From Erythrobacter sp. (GTDB lineage Bacteria; Pseudomonadota; Alphaproteobacteria; Sphingomonadales; Sphingomonadaceae): a stretch of 64,000 bases of DNA. Below are positions 52,583 through 61,895 of this stretch, in pieces. Position 1 is the stretch's first letter; each line of letters opens with the position of its first letter. The DNA is taken from positions 789,230 through 853,229 of the forward strand of contig NZ_JASJAP010000001.1 of the NCBI RefSeq assembly GCF_030066995.1. The letters run 5' to 3'. Both the position numbers and the translations under genes were made by a program. Under the pieces are notes generated by a model. It was not told where the DNA came from and made no database searches. It saw only the letters and a program-made list of their open reading frames with translations.

Positions 52583-53245
52583 GTGTCCGACATCAAGGCA
52601 GGCCTTCGTCCTATCGTGGACCTGATCTATCCGCCGCGCTGCCCCGTGTGCGGCGTGGCGATCGCCGCGCAGGGCGGCTTGTGCGTTGATTGTTGGAGCA
52701 AACTTGAGGCGTCACATGCCCTATCGTGCGATGAGGACAATGCGATCAGCGCGCCTTGGATCTACAACGACACATCACGCCAACTGGTGCTGAACCTAAA
52801 GCATGGCGGGAAGATCGCGCTCGCGAAGCTTATGGCCCAAATGATGGCGACGCGGTTGCCGAATGCCGACCCAGAAAATCCGCCTCTTCTTGTGCCTGTG
52901 CCCCTGCATCGGCTTCGTCTGTTGGAGCGCGGCTACAATCAGGCTGCATTGTTAGCCGGCGAGCTGGCGAAGGCGGGAAAGGGCGAGGCGTGCCTTGATG
53001 CGCTCAGCCGACGCAAGCGGACACCCAGCTTGGGGGGATTGGACAAGAAGCAGCGCCGGGAAACGCTGAAGGGAGCGATCGAGGTCGCCGGTTCGATGCA
53101 AGCGGTGGTGACGGAGCGCGATGTGATCCTTGTTGATGACGTTTACACCAGCGGCGCGACCAGTTCGGCGTGCATCGAGGCCCTGCGCGATTGCCAGGTG
53201 CGCAGCGTCAAGACCGTGTGTTTCGCAGAAGTCGAGAACACGTGA
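52583..53245 (+). CDS. comF: ComF-family phosphoribosyltransferase-like protein
   Basis: A 220-residue ComF/GntX-like protein. N-terminal zinc finger RCPVCGVAIAAQGGLCVDCW, then the PRTase domain with PVPLHRLRLLERGYNQAALLA and the PRPP loop VILVDDVYTSGATSSAC. In transformable bacteria ComF aids uptake of single-stranded DNA. GTG 52583 chosen because GAGG lies 9 bp upstream; GTG 52574 is possible. Confidence 0.9.
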   Translation: MSDIKAGLRPIVDLIYPPRCPVCGVAIAAQGGLCVDCWSKLEASHALSCDEDNAISAPWIYNDTSRQLVLNLKHGGKIALAKLMAQMMATRLPNADPENPPLLVPVPLHRLRLLERGYNQAALLAGELAKAGKGEACLDALSRRKRTPSLGGLDKKQRRETLKGAIEVAGSMQAVVTERDVILVDDVYTSGATSSACIEALRDCQVRSVKTVCFAEVENT

Positions 53246-53711
53246 ACGGTTTCGGCCGCTTCCGCCGAAAGCAGCTTCGCCCCACCGACCTTGAAAGCGA
53301 AACGCCCGAGGCCGTAAAGACCCCGGGCGCCACGTGACGAAACGATTTTGATCCGCTCTCGAGAGCTCAGATGGCGACCCCCTAACTTCGCCATCAGGAT
53401 CTAATCCCTCATCGTTCGATCCACCAGTCCAACACCCCGCTGTTGGCTTGCGGCAGATCACCCCCTGAACCTAAATGCGAACCCGCATCTTTGTTCGGAA
53501 GGACAAGCTTGCGAAAAGCTCGTGAAGCTTATGTTCCATTCTGATTACCGATCGGGAAGCCCCTTATGATGCTCGAACCGATTTTCGGGGGCATCTGTTG
53601 TGAAGATGCAACAAACCTTGGCCGCATAGGCTAGCTATCTTGTTTCCTTCCGACAGGCTAAGTCACAGCGCCGCCCGCGAAGGAGATTGCGGCGATTCCG
53701 GGGAGTAGGTG
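53246..53711. other. 466-bp gap with possible structured transcript
   Basis: No convincing gene. Several inverted repeats are present: ATGGCGA / TCGCCAT around 53370-53396, CTCTCGAGAG around 53357-53366 and the terminator-like hairpin at 53303-53329. The arrangement suggests a - strand transcript ending near 53295, perhaps a small RNA. Confidence 0.4.
53293..53329 (-). terminator. Terminator-like hairpin, - strand
   Basis: CGCCCG (53303-53308) pairs with CGGGCG (53324-53329), with inner GG/CC pairs. On the - strand it is followed by TTTCGCTTTC. No annotated - strand gene lies upstream within the gap. Confidence 0.4.
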
Positions 53712-54122
53712 ATGAAATCCGCTGACAATTTGACCCAGCAAGAGCACGAACACGGAACGGTCTTCGCCCCGAAGTTCGGTCCCGACGGGTTGGTGTCGGG
53801 TGTCGTGCTGGATTCAGAATCGGGCGAGGTCCTCGTCGTCGCGTTCATGAACGCCGATTCCATCGAGGCGACCCGCAAGAGTGGCAATGTCACTTTCTGG
53901 TCGCGATCGCGCCAAAGACTCTGGATGAAAGGTGAAACGAGTGGAAACGTGCTGAGGGTTGAACGCATTCTGGTCGATTGCGATCAGGACGCGCTTGTCA
54001 TCTATGCGACACCCGTCGGGCCAACCTGCCACACGGGCGCGCGGTCGTGTTTCTATCGTGAGTTGGACCTTGATGCCGATGATGCGCTTGCCCTGAAGCC
54101 GTTGGACGCCAACTCTCCTTAA
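53712..54122 (+). CDS. hisI: Phosphoribosyl-AMP cyclohydrolase
   Basis: A 136-residue HisI (third step of histidine synthesis). Hallmarks: VLVVAFMNADSIEATRKSGNVTFWSRSRQRLWMKGETSGN is the conserved run (pattern: MN, WSRSR, WxKGExSGN), VDCDQDALV and GPTCHTGARSCFYR with zinc-binding Cys residues. Not fused to hisE. ATG 53712 follows GGGAGTAGGTG. Monocistronic or with the MerR gene 45 bp downstream. Confidence 0.96.
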   Translation: MKSADNLTQQEHEHGTVFAPKFGPDGLVSGVVLDSESGEVLVVAFMNADSIEATRKSGNVTFWSRSRQRLWMKGETSGNVLRVERILVDCDQDALVIYATPVGPTCHTGARSCFYRELDLDADDALALKPLDANSP

Positions 54123-54167
54123 GGTCAAGACTTGACGCTCACGTAAAGGGAAGGTAGACATCCGCGC

Positions 54168-54629
54168 ATGGCTACCGCAACCGCTGACCCAAAGGCCACA
54201 GAGGCCGAGACCGACCAGCGCCACAACGGCGCGCACATCGACACGCCGGACAAGCTGGAACGAGAGCAATTCTCGATTTCCGACTTGACCTCGGAATTCG
54301 GATGCACGGCGCGTGCCCTTCGTTTCTACGAGGATGAGGGGTTGATCGCGCCTGCGCGCGTTGGCCTCACTCGCGTTTACTCAAAGCGCGACCGGGCGCG
54401 GCTTGCCTGGATCATGCGCGCCAAGAATGTCGGCTTCAGCCTCACTGAAATCCGTGAGATGATCGATCTTTACGATCTGGACGACGGTCGTGTCGAACAG
54501 CGCCGTGTCACGGTGGAAAAATGCCGCGCGCATATCGCGAAACTCAAGGCGCAGCGCGCTGATATCGATAGCTCCATCAAGGAACTGACCGAGTTTGTCG
54601 CCGAGATCGAGAAGCTCGAGCTCGGCTGA
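54168..54629 (+). CDS. MerR-family regulator (LiuR-like)
   Basis: A 153-residue MerR protein: after a 35-residue unstructured leader comes FSISDLTSEFGCTARALRFYEDEGLIAP (HTH) and ARLAWIMRAKNVGFSLTEIREMIDLY, then a coiled coil. It has no C-terminal Cys metal site, so it is of the type that senses organic ligands, such as LiuR of acyl-CoA catabolism. It sits 60 bp before a large acyl-CoA dehydrogenase gene, its likely target. Confidence 0.9.
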   Translation: MATATADPKATEAETDQRHNGAHIDTPDKLEREQFSISDLTSEFGCTARALRFYEDEGLIAPARVGLTRVYSKRDRARLAWIMRAKNVGFSLTEIREMIDLYDLDDGRVEQRRVTVEKCRAHIAKLKAQRADIDSSIKELTEFVAEIEKLELG

Positions 54630-54689
54630 CACACGCAGCTCAGGACCCACCAAACAAGCAAACAACGCACACTATAAAGGGATCAAGTG

Positions 54690-56495
54690 ATGCCAACTTA
54701 CACCGCCCCGACACGCGACACGCGCTTCGTCATCAACGAAATGCTCGATCTTGCCAGCTACGGCAACCTGCCGGGCTTTGAGAATGCGACGCCCGACATG
54801 ATCGAGGCGATCGTCAACGAAGCGGGCAAGTTCGCCTCCGAAGTGCTCGCTCCGATCAACCAGATCGGCGACGAGCAGGGCTGCACGCGCCATGAAGACG
54901 GGTCGGTGACAACTCCAGACGGGTTCAAGGAAGCCTATCAAGCCTATGTCGAGGGCGGTTGGGGCACGCTTGCCAAGCCGGAAGAGTATGGCGGTCAGGG
55001 CCTGCCGCACGTGCTTGGCTTCATGGTGGAAGAGTTCACCGCCACCGCCAACCAGGCGTTCGGCATGTATCCCGGGCTGACCAGCGGCGCCGCGGCTGCG
55101 CTTGAGGCGGCGGGCAGCGAAGAACAAAAGGCCATGTATCTGCCCAAGATGATCTCGGGCGAATGGTCGGGCACCATGAACCTGACCGAACCGCACTGCG
55201 GCACCGATCTCGGCATGATCCGTACCAAGGCCGAGCCTCAAGGCGACGGGTCGTATTCGATCACCGGCACCAAGATCTTCATCTCGGCCGGCGAACACGA
55301 CCTTACCAGCAACATCATCCATCTCGTTCTGGCAAAGACGCCGGGCGCGCCCGACAGCGCAAAGGGCATTTCGCTGTTCATCGTTCCCAAGTTCATCCTC
55401 GACGAGAACGGCGAACCCGGAGAGCGCAACGGCGTCTCGTGCGGGTCGATCGAGAAGAAGATGGGCATTCACGGCAACGCGACCTGCGTTCTCAACTATG
55501 ACGGCGCCAAAGGCTGGCTGGTCGGCGAGGAGAACAAGGGTCTTGCCGCCATGTTCGTGATGATGAACGCGGCGCGCCTTGGCGTGGGTATCCAGGGGCT
55601 GGCACAGGCCGAAGTCGCCTATCAAAATGCGGTGACTTACGCGCTCGATCGTCGACAGGGACGCGCGCTCACCGGCCCGGCTGAGCCCGAAGCCAAGGCC
55701 GATCCGATCTTCGTCCACCCCGACGTGCGGCGTATGCTGATGGACGCGAAGGTCTTCAACGAAGGCATGCGCGCGCTGTGCCTGTGGGGCGCGCTTCAGG
55801 TGGACCTGACCCATAAGGCCCAGACCGATGAAGAGCGCCAGCTTGCCGATGACCTGATCGGTCTCATGACCCCGGTCATCAAGGGTTACGGCACCGACAA
55901 GGGCTACGACATCGCGAACAACATGCAACAGGTCTATGGCGGGCACGGCTACGTGAAGGAATGGGGCATGGAACAGTTCGTGCGCGATAGCCGCATCGCC
56001 ATGATCTATGAGGGCACTAACGGCGTGCAGGCGATGGACCTGTGCGGTCGCAAACTGGCCAGCAAGGGTGGCCGCGCGGTGCAGGCCTTCTTCGCCGCTG
56101 TCGAAGAGGAAATCGCTTCGACCAAGGCCGTCGATGGTCTCGCAGAGATTGCCGAGAAGATGGAAAAGGCGCTGGGCGAGCAGAAGGCGGCGACCATGTG
56201 GTTCATGCAGAATGCCATGGCGAACCCGAACCACCTGGGCGCAGGCGCGCACCACTACATGCACATCATGGGCATCGTGACGCTGGGCTTCATGTGGCTC
56301 AAGCAAGCGCAGGTGGCGAAAGCCGCTCTTGAACGCAATCCCGACGACGCCGCCTTCTATCAAGCCAAGCTGACCTCGGCGGCGTATTACGCGGAGCGCT
56401 TCCTGCCCGACGCGGGCGCGCTGCGCCGCAAGCTTGAGGCCGGCAGCGAGAACATGATGAAGCTGCCCGAAGAGGCGTTTGCCACCGCAGCCTGA
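54690..56495 (+). CDS. Large acyl-CoA dehydrogenase (DmdC/FadE-like)
   Basis: A 601-residue acyl-CoA dehydrogenase with the extra C-terminal domain of the DmdC-like group. Motifs: [22 protein letters not shown] (pattern), [35 protein letters not shown] and [14 protein letters not shown] with catalytic Glu. C-terminal [22 protein letters not shown] is typical of this group. Likely fatty or methylthio-acyl-CoA oxidation under the MerR gene upstream. A terminator follows at 56534. Confidence 0.92.
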   Translation: MPTYTAPTRDTRFVINEMLDLASYGNLPGFENATPDMIEAIVNEAGKFASEVLAPINQIGDEQGCTRHEDGSVTTPDGFKEAYQAYVEGGWGTLAKPEEYGGQGLPHVLGFMVEEFTATANQAFGMYPGLTSGAAAALEAAGSEEQKAMYLPKMISGEWSGTMNLTEPHCGTDLGMIRTKAEPQGDGSYSITGTKIFISAGEHDLTSNIIHLVLAKTPGAPDSAKGISLFIVPKFILDENGEPGERNGVSCGSIEKKMGIHGNATCVLNYDGAKGWLVGEENKGLAAMFVMMNAARLGVGIQGLAQAEVAYQNAVTYALDRRQGRALTGPAEPEAKADPIFVHPDVRRMLMDAKVFNEGMRALCLWGALQVDLTHKAQTDEERQLADDLIGLMTPVIKGYGTDKGYDIANNMQQVYGGHGYVKEWGMEQFVRDSRIAMIYEGTNGVQAMDLCGRKLASKGGRAVQAFFAAVEEEIASTKAVDGLAEIAEKMEKALGEQKAATMWFMQNAMANPNHLGAGAHHYMHIMGIVTLGFMWLKQAQVAKAALERNPDDAAFYQAKLTSAAYYAERFLPDAGALRRKLEAGSENMMKLPEEAFATAA

Positions 56496-56533
56496 TCAGA
56501 TAGGGGCCTGATCACACAGTTTCGTCACGCAAT

Positions 56534-56563
56534 GGGGGCTCGGTCTGGCAGGGCTGAGCCCCC
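56534..56563 (+). terminator. Terminator after the acyl-CoA dehydrogenase
   Basis: GGGGGCTC (56534-56541) pairs with GAGCCCCC (56556-56563), followed by TTATT. It abuts the stop of the convergent flavoprotein gene. Confidence 0.7.
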
Positions 56564-57715
56564 TTATTCGTAGGCGCGGCGGACGGTCGCCAGAGCCCGA
56601 TCGGTCTCGGCTGCGTCCACGCTTTCGCTTGCGTTCGCGTAGCCAAAGTCATCGTTGGGACCGGTGTATTGGATGATGACGCCGTCCCGCCGCGAGATCG
56701 CGCTGACGCCGTCATAGAAAAACCCGTAGCGAGCCCGCGGTTGCGGCACGAGCCAATTGATCTGGCCCCTCACGGGAACGAGGGTTTCATCGCCCCAGAG
56801 CGACTTTGCGCCATAGCCCATGCAATTGAGGATCACGGGCTCGGGCAGGGCCAGAGCCTCGCTGCGTTCGGCGAAGGCCCGGCGGACCATCCTCCCGCCG
56901 CGCCGCTCGAATTGGCGCGCCAATCGGTCGAAATAGCCCGTCACGTTGAAGATCATCGACTGGCCCTTCCGGCGCGCCTTGCCCGGAAACGGGTCACGCT
57001 CGGGATCGGTGTCGGTCCAGGGCGGGTTGAGGTTGCGCAGCCCTCGACCAAGCTCAAGGAAATCCCGGCTTGCCGGCGTGCGCTCCATCACGCCGCCGCG
57101 AAGGTAGTATTGGGTCTGATACTCGATAGGCGCATCGTCCAGCCCGACCATCTGAAGGTGCCTCGCGTGCGAATAGCGCGTCCACTCTTCCCAGCGCTGC
57201 GCAAATCCCGGCGGCACCTCGCTCGCAAGGCCGATCCGGCTGCTCGGGGACCAAACGCCGGTCGCGCGGGCTGAGCGCGTTTCGGCGGGAAAATCCTCGG
57301 CGTAAATCGTCACGCGCGCGCCGCTTTCCAGAAGACGAAGCGCGGTGGTCAGGCCGATCACGCCCGCGCCCAGTACCGCGAATTCGCTGTGCCCCTGCGA
57401 TCGCGCCAGCGCCGCTGCTTGCGCCGCGCAGCCCCAGCTCAAAGACCAGCCCGATCCGCCGTGGCCATAATTGTGCACCACCGTCTTCTCGCCAAACCGC
57501 TCGATCTCGAGGCGCGGTCCCGCAGGACGGAAGGGGCGCGTGCAAACGGTAACCTTCATAAGGTGTTCGCGATCCGCCCGAAACGGCTCGCGACGCGGGG
57601 CCTGGGGAGGGGGAGGGGGAGAGGGCGCTGGGCCGGTTGCACGCATCGTCGGCGCGCAGGACGCGGCGAGCGCGGCGGCTCCACCCGCCAGGAAAACACG
57701 TCGGTTCGACTGCAT
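56564..57715 (-). CDS. D-amino-acid-oxidase-like flavoprotein, apparently circularly permuted
   Basis: A 383-residue protein with a Tat-type or lipoprotein-like leader (NRRVFLAGGAAALAASC). Residues about 60-64 RPFRP and 81-90 HNYGHGGSGW match the C-terminal end of D-amino-acid oxidases, but here they come before the FAD Rossmann loop VLGAGVIGLTTA (about 114-125). The rest follows normal DAO order and stops at about the point where the moved segment would begin. ATG 57715 chosen; 57736 also possible. Expected to oxidise an amino or imino acid in the periplasm. Confidence 0.8.
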   Translation of the reverse strand: MQSNRRVFLAGGAAALAASCAPTMRATGPAPSPPPPPQAPRREPFRADREHLMKVTVCTRPFRPAGPRLEIERFGEKTVVHNYGHGGSGWSLSWGCAAQAAALARSQGHSEFAVLGAGVIGLTTALRLLESGARVTIYAEDFPAETRSARATGVWSPSSRIGLASEVPPGFAQRWEEWTRYSHARHLQMVGLDDAPIEYQTQYYLRGGVMERTPASRDFLELGRGLRNLNPPWTDTDPERDPFPGKARRKGQSMIFNVTGYFDRLARQFERRGGRMVRRAFAERSEALALPEPVILNCMGYGAKSLWGDETLVPVRGQINWLVPQPRARYGFFYDGVSAISRRDGVIIQYTGPNDDFGYANASESVDAAETDRALATVRRAYE

Positions 57716-58071
57716 ACCCTCTCGATCCGTTCGCATCGCCTTACCCCCATGGAACGGAAAGCGCGAGTTCATTGCCGACCTGCCTGCCTCAATCCCGAAC
57801 CGGATCACCTCCGGCGACTTTGCCCGAGTCGCGGCGAGTTAGTTGATGAAGTACATCCGAGGAAGGGGGTATGAACGCGCTTTCGCGCCAAAAGGCACGG
57901 CGAATCGGTGTAAAAGACCCCGCGGCGAAGCTAACAAGCCGCGTACAAGTAGGAAAACCGTCCGCTCACGCCTGCGCTTGTCTTCGCTCGAACGCTCTTT
58001 TAGCGTTGCGGCCCAGGCAACACGACACAAGTCAGACGACACAGACGAGACGGACCGAGGGGAGAGACACG

Positions 58072-60339
58072 ATGCGCCATTGGGCTTTGGGCCTTGCGGC
58101 ACTTGCGGCGAGCGCCGCTGGCACCGCCGCCACCGCGCAGACCACCTACGAAGCGACGATCACCCGCACCACCTATGGGATCCCGCATATCAGCGCGGAC
58201 ACGTGGCAAGGGGTGGGGTACGGCGTGGGCTACGCCTACGCGCAGGACAATATCTGCATGCTGGCCGAAGAGTTCGTGACCGTCGGCGGCGAACGCTCGC
58301 TGTATTTCGGGCCGGAGGGCAAGACCGTTCTGGGTTTCAGCCAAACCGACAACGTGACCTCCGACCTGTTCTTTCGCAGTCAGTTCGACATTGCGCAGCT
58401 GCGCGCAAACATGGTGGCGCATCAGCATCTTGAAACGATCCAGGTGTTGGCCGGTTACGTCGCGGGATACAATCGCTATCTGCGCGACACACCGCGCGAA
58501 GACCTGCCCGAGGCGTGCCGGGACAAGGCGTGGGTGCGGCCAATCACCATCGACGATGCGCTGCGGCTGACGGAAAAGCAGATGCTTCTGGCCAGTTCGC
58601 TCGCGCTGGCGCCCGGCATTGCCGGCGCGGCGCCTCCGGGGGAGACGAGCACGGCTGTCGATTTCACGCTGCCCGACCCGGACGAGCCGAGGCTTGGCAG
58701 CAACGGTTGGGCGTTCGGGGGCGAGGCCACCGCCAACGCTCGCGGGCTGCTGATCGGCAACCCGCATTTCCCCTGGGAAGGGCCCTCGCGTTTCTGGCAG
58801 ATGCATGTGCGCGGCCCCGATGGCTACGATGTGATGGGCGTCGGGATCGCCGGAACACCGCTTCCCACCCTGGGCTTCAACAAGGATGTGGCCTGGACCC
58901 ACACCGTTACCGCCGCGCGCCACTTCACCGTTTACGCCCTCACGCTGTCGCCCGACGATCCCACGGTTTACATGGTCGATGGTGAGCCGGTGAAGATGGA
59001 GGCGCGCGAAGTCACGGTCCCCATGCCCGAAGGGACTGATCCGGTGGTCCGCACCTTCTATTCCACACGGTTCGGGCGCATTGCGACGGTCCCGGGAACG
59101 CCGTTCCAGTGGTCGAACGGCACCGCCTTCGCCATTCGCGACGCCAATACGGGCAATCAGCGGGCGCTCGAAGCGTGGCTTGGCATTGGCCGCGCGGCAT
59201 CGGTGGCCGAGATCGAGACCGCGATCAGCGAGACTTTGGGGATTCCCTGGGTCAACACGATTGCCGCAGATCGAGAGGGCAACGCCCTGCACGCCGACAT
59301 CACCGCGGTTCCCAACGTGACCAAATCGCTGGTCGAGCTGTGCGCAACGCCGTTCACCGCTCTGGTTGCGGACCGGGTGACTTTGCTCGATGGCACGCGT
59401 TCCGAATGCGACTGGAAGACGCGCGAGACGACCGCGCCCTTTCCCGGTCTGTTGCCCGCAAACCAGCAGGCCTCGCGCACGAGGGCCGATTATGTAACCA
59501 ATTCCAACGACAGCTACTGGATCAGCAACGCATCACGCCGTTACGAGGAGCTCGCGCCGATCCTTGGCCCGCACTCCAACCCGTTGAGCCTGCGCACGCG
59601 TTCCAATTTCAAGGAGACCGAAGCGTTTCTGGCGCAGGGCAAGATGGACCACGCGCGCGCCAAGGCGCTGACCTTCGGAAACAAGAGCCTGGCTGCCGAG
59701 ATGGTGGTCGAACCGCTGATTGGCTTGTGCGAGAATGCTCAGGGTCTCGACAAGGCGTGCGCGGCGCTTTCGGGTTGGGACCGTCTGTTCGAAAACGACA
59801 GCAAGGGCGCGTATCTGTTCGTCAAATTCTGGAACAAGATCCGCGGCCGCAACGACCTGTGGAGCGTCCCTTTCGATGCGGACAAACCGCTGACCACGCC
59901 TCGCACCCTCGTGACCGAGGGCGAGGCTGCCGAGGCGATGCTCACGGCGCTGGGCGAAGCGGCGGCAGAGATCGAAGCGGAGGGCCTTGCTCTTGATGCG
60001 GTATGGGGCGAGGTTCAGACCCGCGCCGATGGGCAGGAGAGGATCGCGATCCACGGCGGACCCGGAACGCTGGGCGTCCTCAACTTCCAGCGCAGCCGCG
60101 TGGTCGAGGGCGGTCTCACGCCCGTGCACGGCTCCAGCTACATCCAGATCGTCGGCTTTGACGAGGACGGCCCGGTGGCGGACGCGATCCTGAGCTATTC
60201 GCAATCGACCAATCCAGCCTCGCCTCACTACTCTGATCAGACGCGCAACTACTCGGCCAAACAATGGCACCGCCTGCCATTCAGCGACGCCGAGATCGAG
60301 GCAGCGCAGATCGGGGAGAGGCTGACGCTGAGCGAGTGA
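58072..60339 (+). CDS. Penicillin-acylase family Ntn hydrolase (AHL acylase-like)
   Basis: A 755-residue exported precursor: signal peptide to about residue 22 (TAATAQ), alpha-chain segment, spacer and the autoprocessing site GSNGWAFGG with nucleophile Ser210. Beta-chain blocks: GNPHFPWEGPSRFWQMHV (pattern), THTVTAARHFTVY and NDSYWISNASRRYEEL. Close in layout to PvdQ/QuiP-type acylases, which cleave long-chain amides such as acyl-homoserine lactones. GGGGAGAG lies before ATG 58072. Substrate is inferred. Confidence 0.88.
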   Translation: MRHWALGLAALAASAAGTAATAQTTYEATITRTTYGIPHISADTWQGVGYGVGYAYAQDNICMLAEEFVTVGGERSLYFGPEGKTVLGFSQTDNVTSDLFFRSQFDIAQLRANMVAHQHLETIQVLAGYVAGYNRYLRDTPREDLPEACRDKAWVRPITIDDALRLTEKQMLLASSLALAPGIAGAAPPGETSTAVDFTLPDPDEPRLGSNGWAFGGEATANARGLLIGNPHFPWEGPSRFWQMHVRGPDGYDVMGVGIAGTPLPTLGFNKDVAWTHTVTAARHFTVYALTLSPDDPTVYMVDGEPVKMEAREVTVPMPEGTDPVVRTFYSTRFGRIATVPGTPFQWSNGTAFAIRDANTGNQRALEAWLGIGRAASVAEIETAISETLGIPWVNTIAADREGNALHADITAVPNVTKSLVELCATPFTALVADRVTLLDGTRSECDWKTRETTAPFPGLLPANQQASRTRADYVTNSNDSYWISNASRRYEELAPILGPHSNPLSLRTRSNFKETEAFLAQGKMDHARAKALTFGNKSLAAEMVVEPLIGLCENAQGLDKACAALSGWDRLFENDSKGAYLFVKFWNKIRGRNDLWSVPFDADKPLTTPRTLVTEGEAAEAMLTALGEAAAEIEAEGLALDAVWGEVQTRADGQERIAIHGGPGTLGVLNFQRSRVVEGGLTPVHGSSYIQIVGFDEDGPVADAILSYSQSTNPASPHYSDQTRNYSAKQWHRLPFSDAEIEAAQIGERLTLSE

Positions 60340-60373
60340 GCGCTGGGTTCGTCGGTCTCGGGCAGATCACCGC

Positions 60374-60502
60374 TCATCGCAGCGCCTTGTCAAAGAAAGC
60401 CATCATCGCCTGACAGCTGTGATGGTCGGCGCAGGCGTCGTGGGCGGGGTTAGGGGAGCCATCGAAGGCGCGCGGATTGACGAAGCCGTGTTGGACCAGC
60501 GC
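60374..60502 (-). pseudogene. Possible C-terminal remnant of a lost gene
   Basis: Directly after the OmpA-like stop and in the same frame, the - strand encodes ALVQHGFVNPRAFDGSPNPA followed by HDACADHHSCQAMMAFFDKALR and a stop. The composition looks like real coding sequence with no start of its own. It may be the tail of an exported hydrolase whose front was deleted, or a former extension of the upstream gene. Family not recognised. Confidence 0.35.
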
Positions 60503-61861
60503 TCAGCACATCGGCTCGACTTCCACTCGGCGGTTGGACGCCTTGCCGGCTGACGTTTCGTTATCGGCGATGGGTTCCGCTTCGCCTTTGCCGACGGGCG
60601 TCAGTTTCGCAGCCGTCGCCCCCTTGTCGATCAGCCAGGTCACAACTGCCGAAGCCCGGCGCGAGGACAGGGCGAGATTGTATTCATCGGATGCATCGGA
60701 ATCGGTGTGCCCCTCGATCGTCACCGCGCTGTCCGGGCGCGCGACCAGAGCGTCCAGAATCTGTTGAAGCGCGGGGATGGCGTCCTCGCGGATGGCGTCG
60801 GAATCGACATCGAAATTGATCCCGTAGACAACCGCCACCCGGCATTGATCGATGGCTTGCCCCACCGGATTGGGTGGCGGCTCCTCGCCCGGCGTGCACG
60901 GCGTGGGCGCGCCGCCCGGTTCGCCAATGGTTCGGGTGAAAGACCGGCCGATCAGCGCCCCGGAAAACTGGTCTTCGGAATTGATCACCGCCACGCGCGG
61001 GATCGTGTCGCTGTCGATCACGTATTTCAGCAGGCCGTTCTCGATACCGCCCGAGACCGTGTAGTTCGAGCCACCCGAGATGCCGCATCCCGTCACCAGG
61101 GCGCCATCCTGTATCAGCTCCATCCGGTTGCCCTCAGGCCCGCCGCCTCCACCGCCGGTCAACCAGCGGCCTGTGAAGCGGTCCTTTTCGGGCGTGATGG
61201 GATCCTGAACGCCATAGCCGAAAAGCTCGGTGAAAGCCGTCCCGCGATAATCCTCCGGGTCGGGGACCTGGCGCCCTTCCAGCGTCACGCGAACCCATCG
61301 CACGGGCGTTTTCTGGCTGGCGGGAAAACGCTGGCTCTCTTTGTATGTGTCAGCCGCAATATCAAACCGCGCGAGCGTTTCGAAATCGCCTTCGGGCGAC
61401 GTCGCGGACCCTTCGAGGGTGACGGTCGCGATATGCGCGTCCTTGCAGCACCCGAACCGCGACTGCGGCGGAACGCCGAACGCAGCGAAGGTCGTCATGG
61501 CGGGCAATTCGATGAGCAGCGCGATCGGCTCTTCGGGCCCGGTGGGGCTGCGCGTCACATTGACGTAACCCAGCCTTCCATCGAGCACAGCCGTGGCGGC
61601 AGTGCCTTGCGCGTCCTCGTCAAACCGAATGGGGAAGGCGCCCGCGCCGTAGGTGAGAAAATCAATGGGCTCGCCCTCGGCGTCGAGCGCTATTGCGTCT
61701 GACGCGCCTGCGCTCTGCGATCCAGTCGCCAAGGGCGATCCTGCGCCAGCGCGCCCGCTATCCGAAGCAGTGATGTCCGATGTGGCGCTGATCTCCTCTC
61801 CGCAGGCCGCCAGAGCCAGCGCGCTGAAAACCAACGCCAATCCCGAATGAAGCCGTCGCAT
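60503..61861 (-). CDS. OmpA-domain lipoprotein
   Basis: A 452-residue lipoprotein with lipobox LAAC (Cys20). Residues about 50-330 are an unassigned extracytoplasmic region with a Cys-Cys pair (FGCCKDAHIA) and a glycine run (TGGGGGGPEGNRMEL). Residues about 345-450 form an OmpA-like peptidoglycan-binding domain: INFDVDSDAIREDAIPALQQIL (pattern) and IEGHTDSDASDEYNLALSSRRA. It ties the outer membrane to the wall. Confidence 0.85.
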   Translation of the reverse strand: MRRLHSGLALVFSALALAACGEEISATSDITASDSGRAGAGSPLATGSQSAGASDAIALDAEGEPIDFLTYGAGAFPIRFDEDAQGTAATAVLDGRLGYVNVTRSPTGPEEPIALLIELPAMTTFAAFGVPPQSRFGCCKDAHIATVTLEGSATSPEGDFETLARFDIAADTYKESQRFPASQKTPVRWVRVTLEGRQVPDPEDYRGTAFTELFGYGVQDPITPEKDRFTGRWLTGGGGGGPEGNRMELIQDGALVTGCGISGGSNYTVSGGIENGLLKYVIDSDTIPRVAVINSEDQFSGALIGRSFTRTIGEPGGAPTPCTPGEEPPPNPVGQAIDQCRVAVVYGINFDVDSDAIREDAIPALQQILDALVARPDSAVTIEGHTDSDASDEYNLALSSRRASAVVTWLIDKGATAAKLTPVGKGEAEPIADNETSAGKASNRRVEVEPMC

Positions 61862-61895
61862 GTCCGTTCCCCCCCAAACTTCCCCGGAGACAAGC

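Noticed and set aside
53143-53394. 83-codon - strand frame across the comF end
   Set aside because: It overlaps the conserved PRTase end of comF and runs through a terminator-like hairpin; no family recognised.
54672-56363. 563-codon open frame antisense to the acyl-CoA dehydrogenase
   Set aside because: Composition is that of a shadow frame (His/Arg/Val-rich); the sense gene is clearly conserved.
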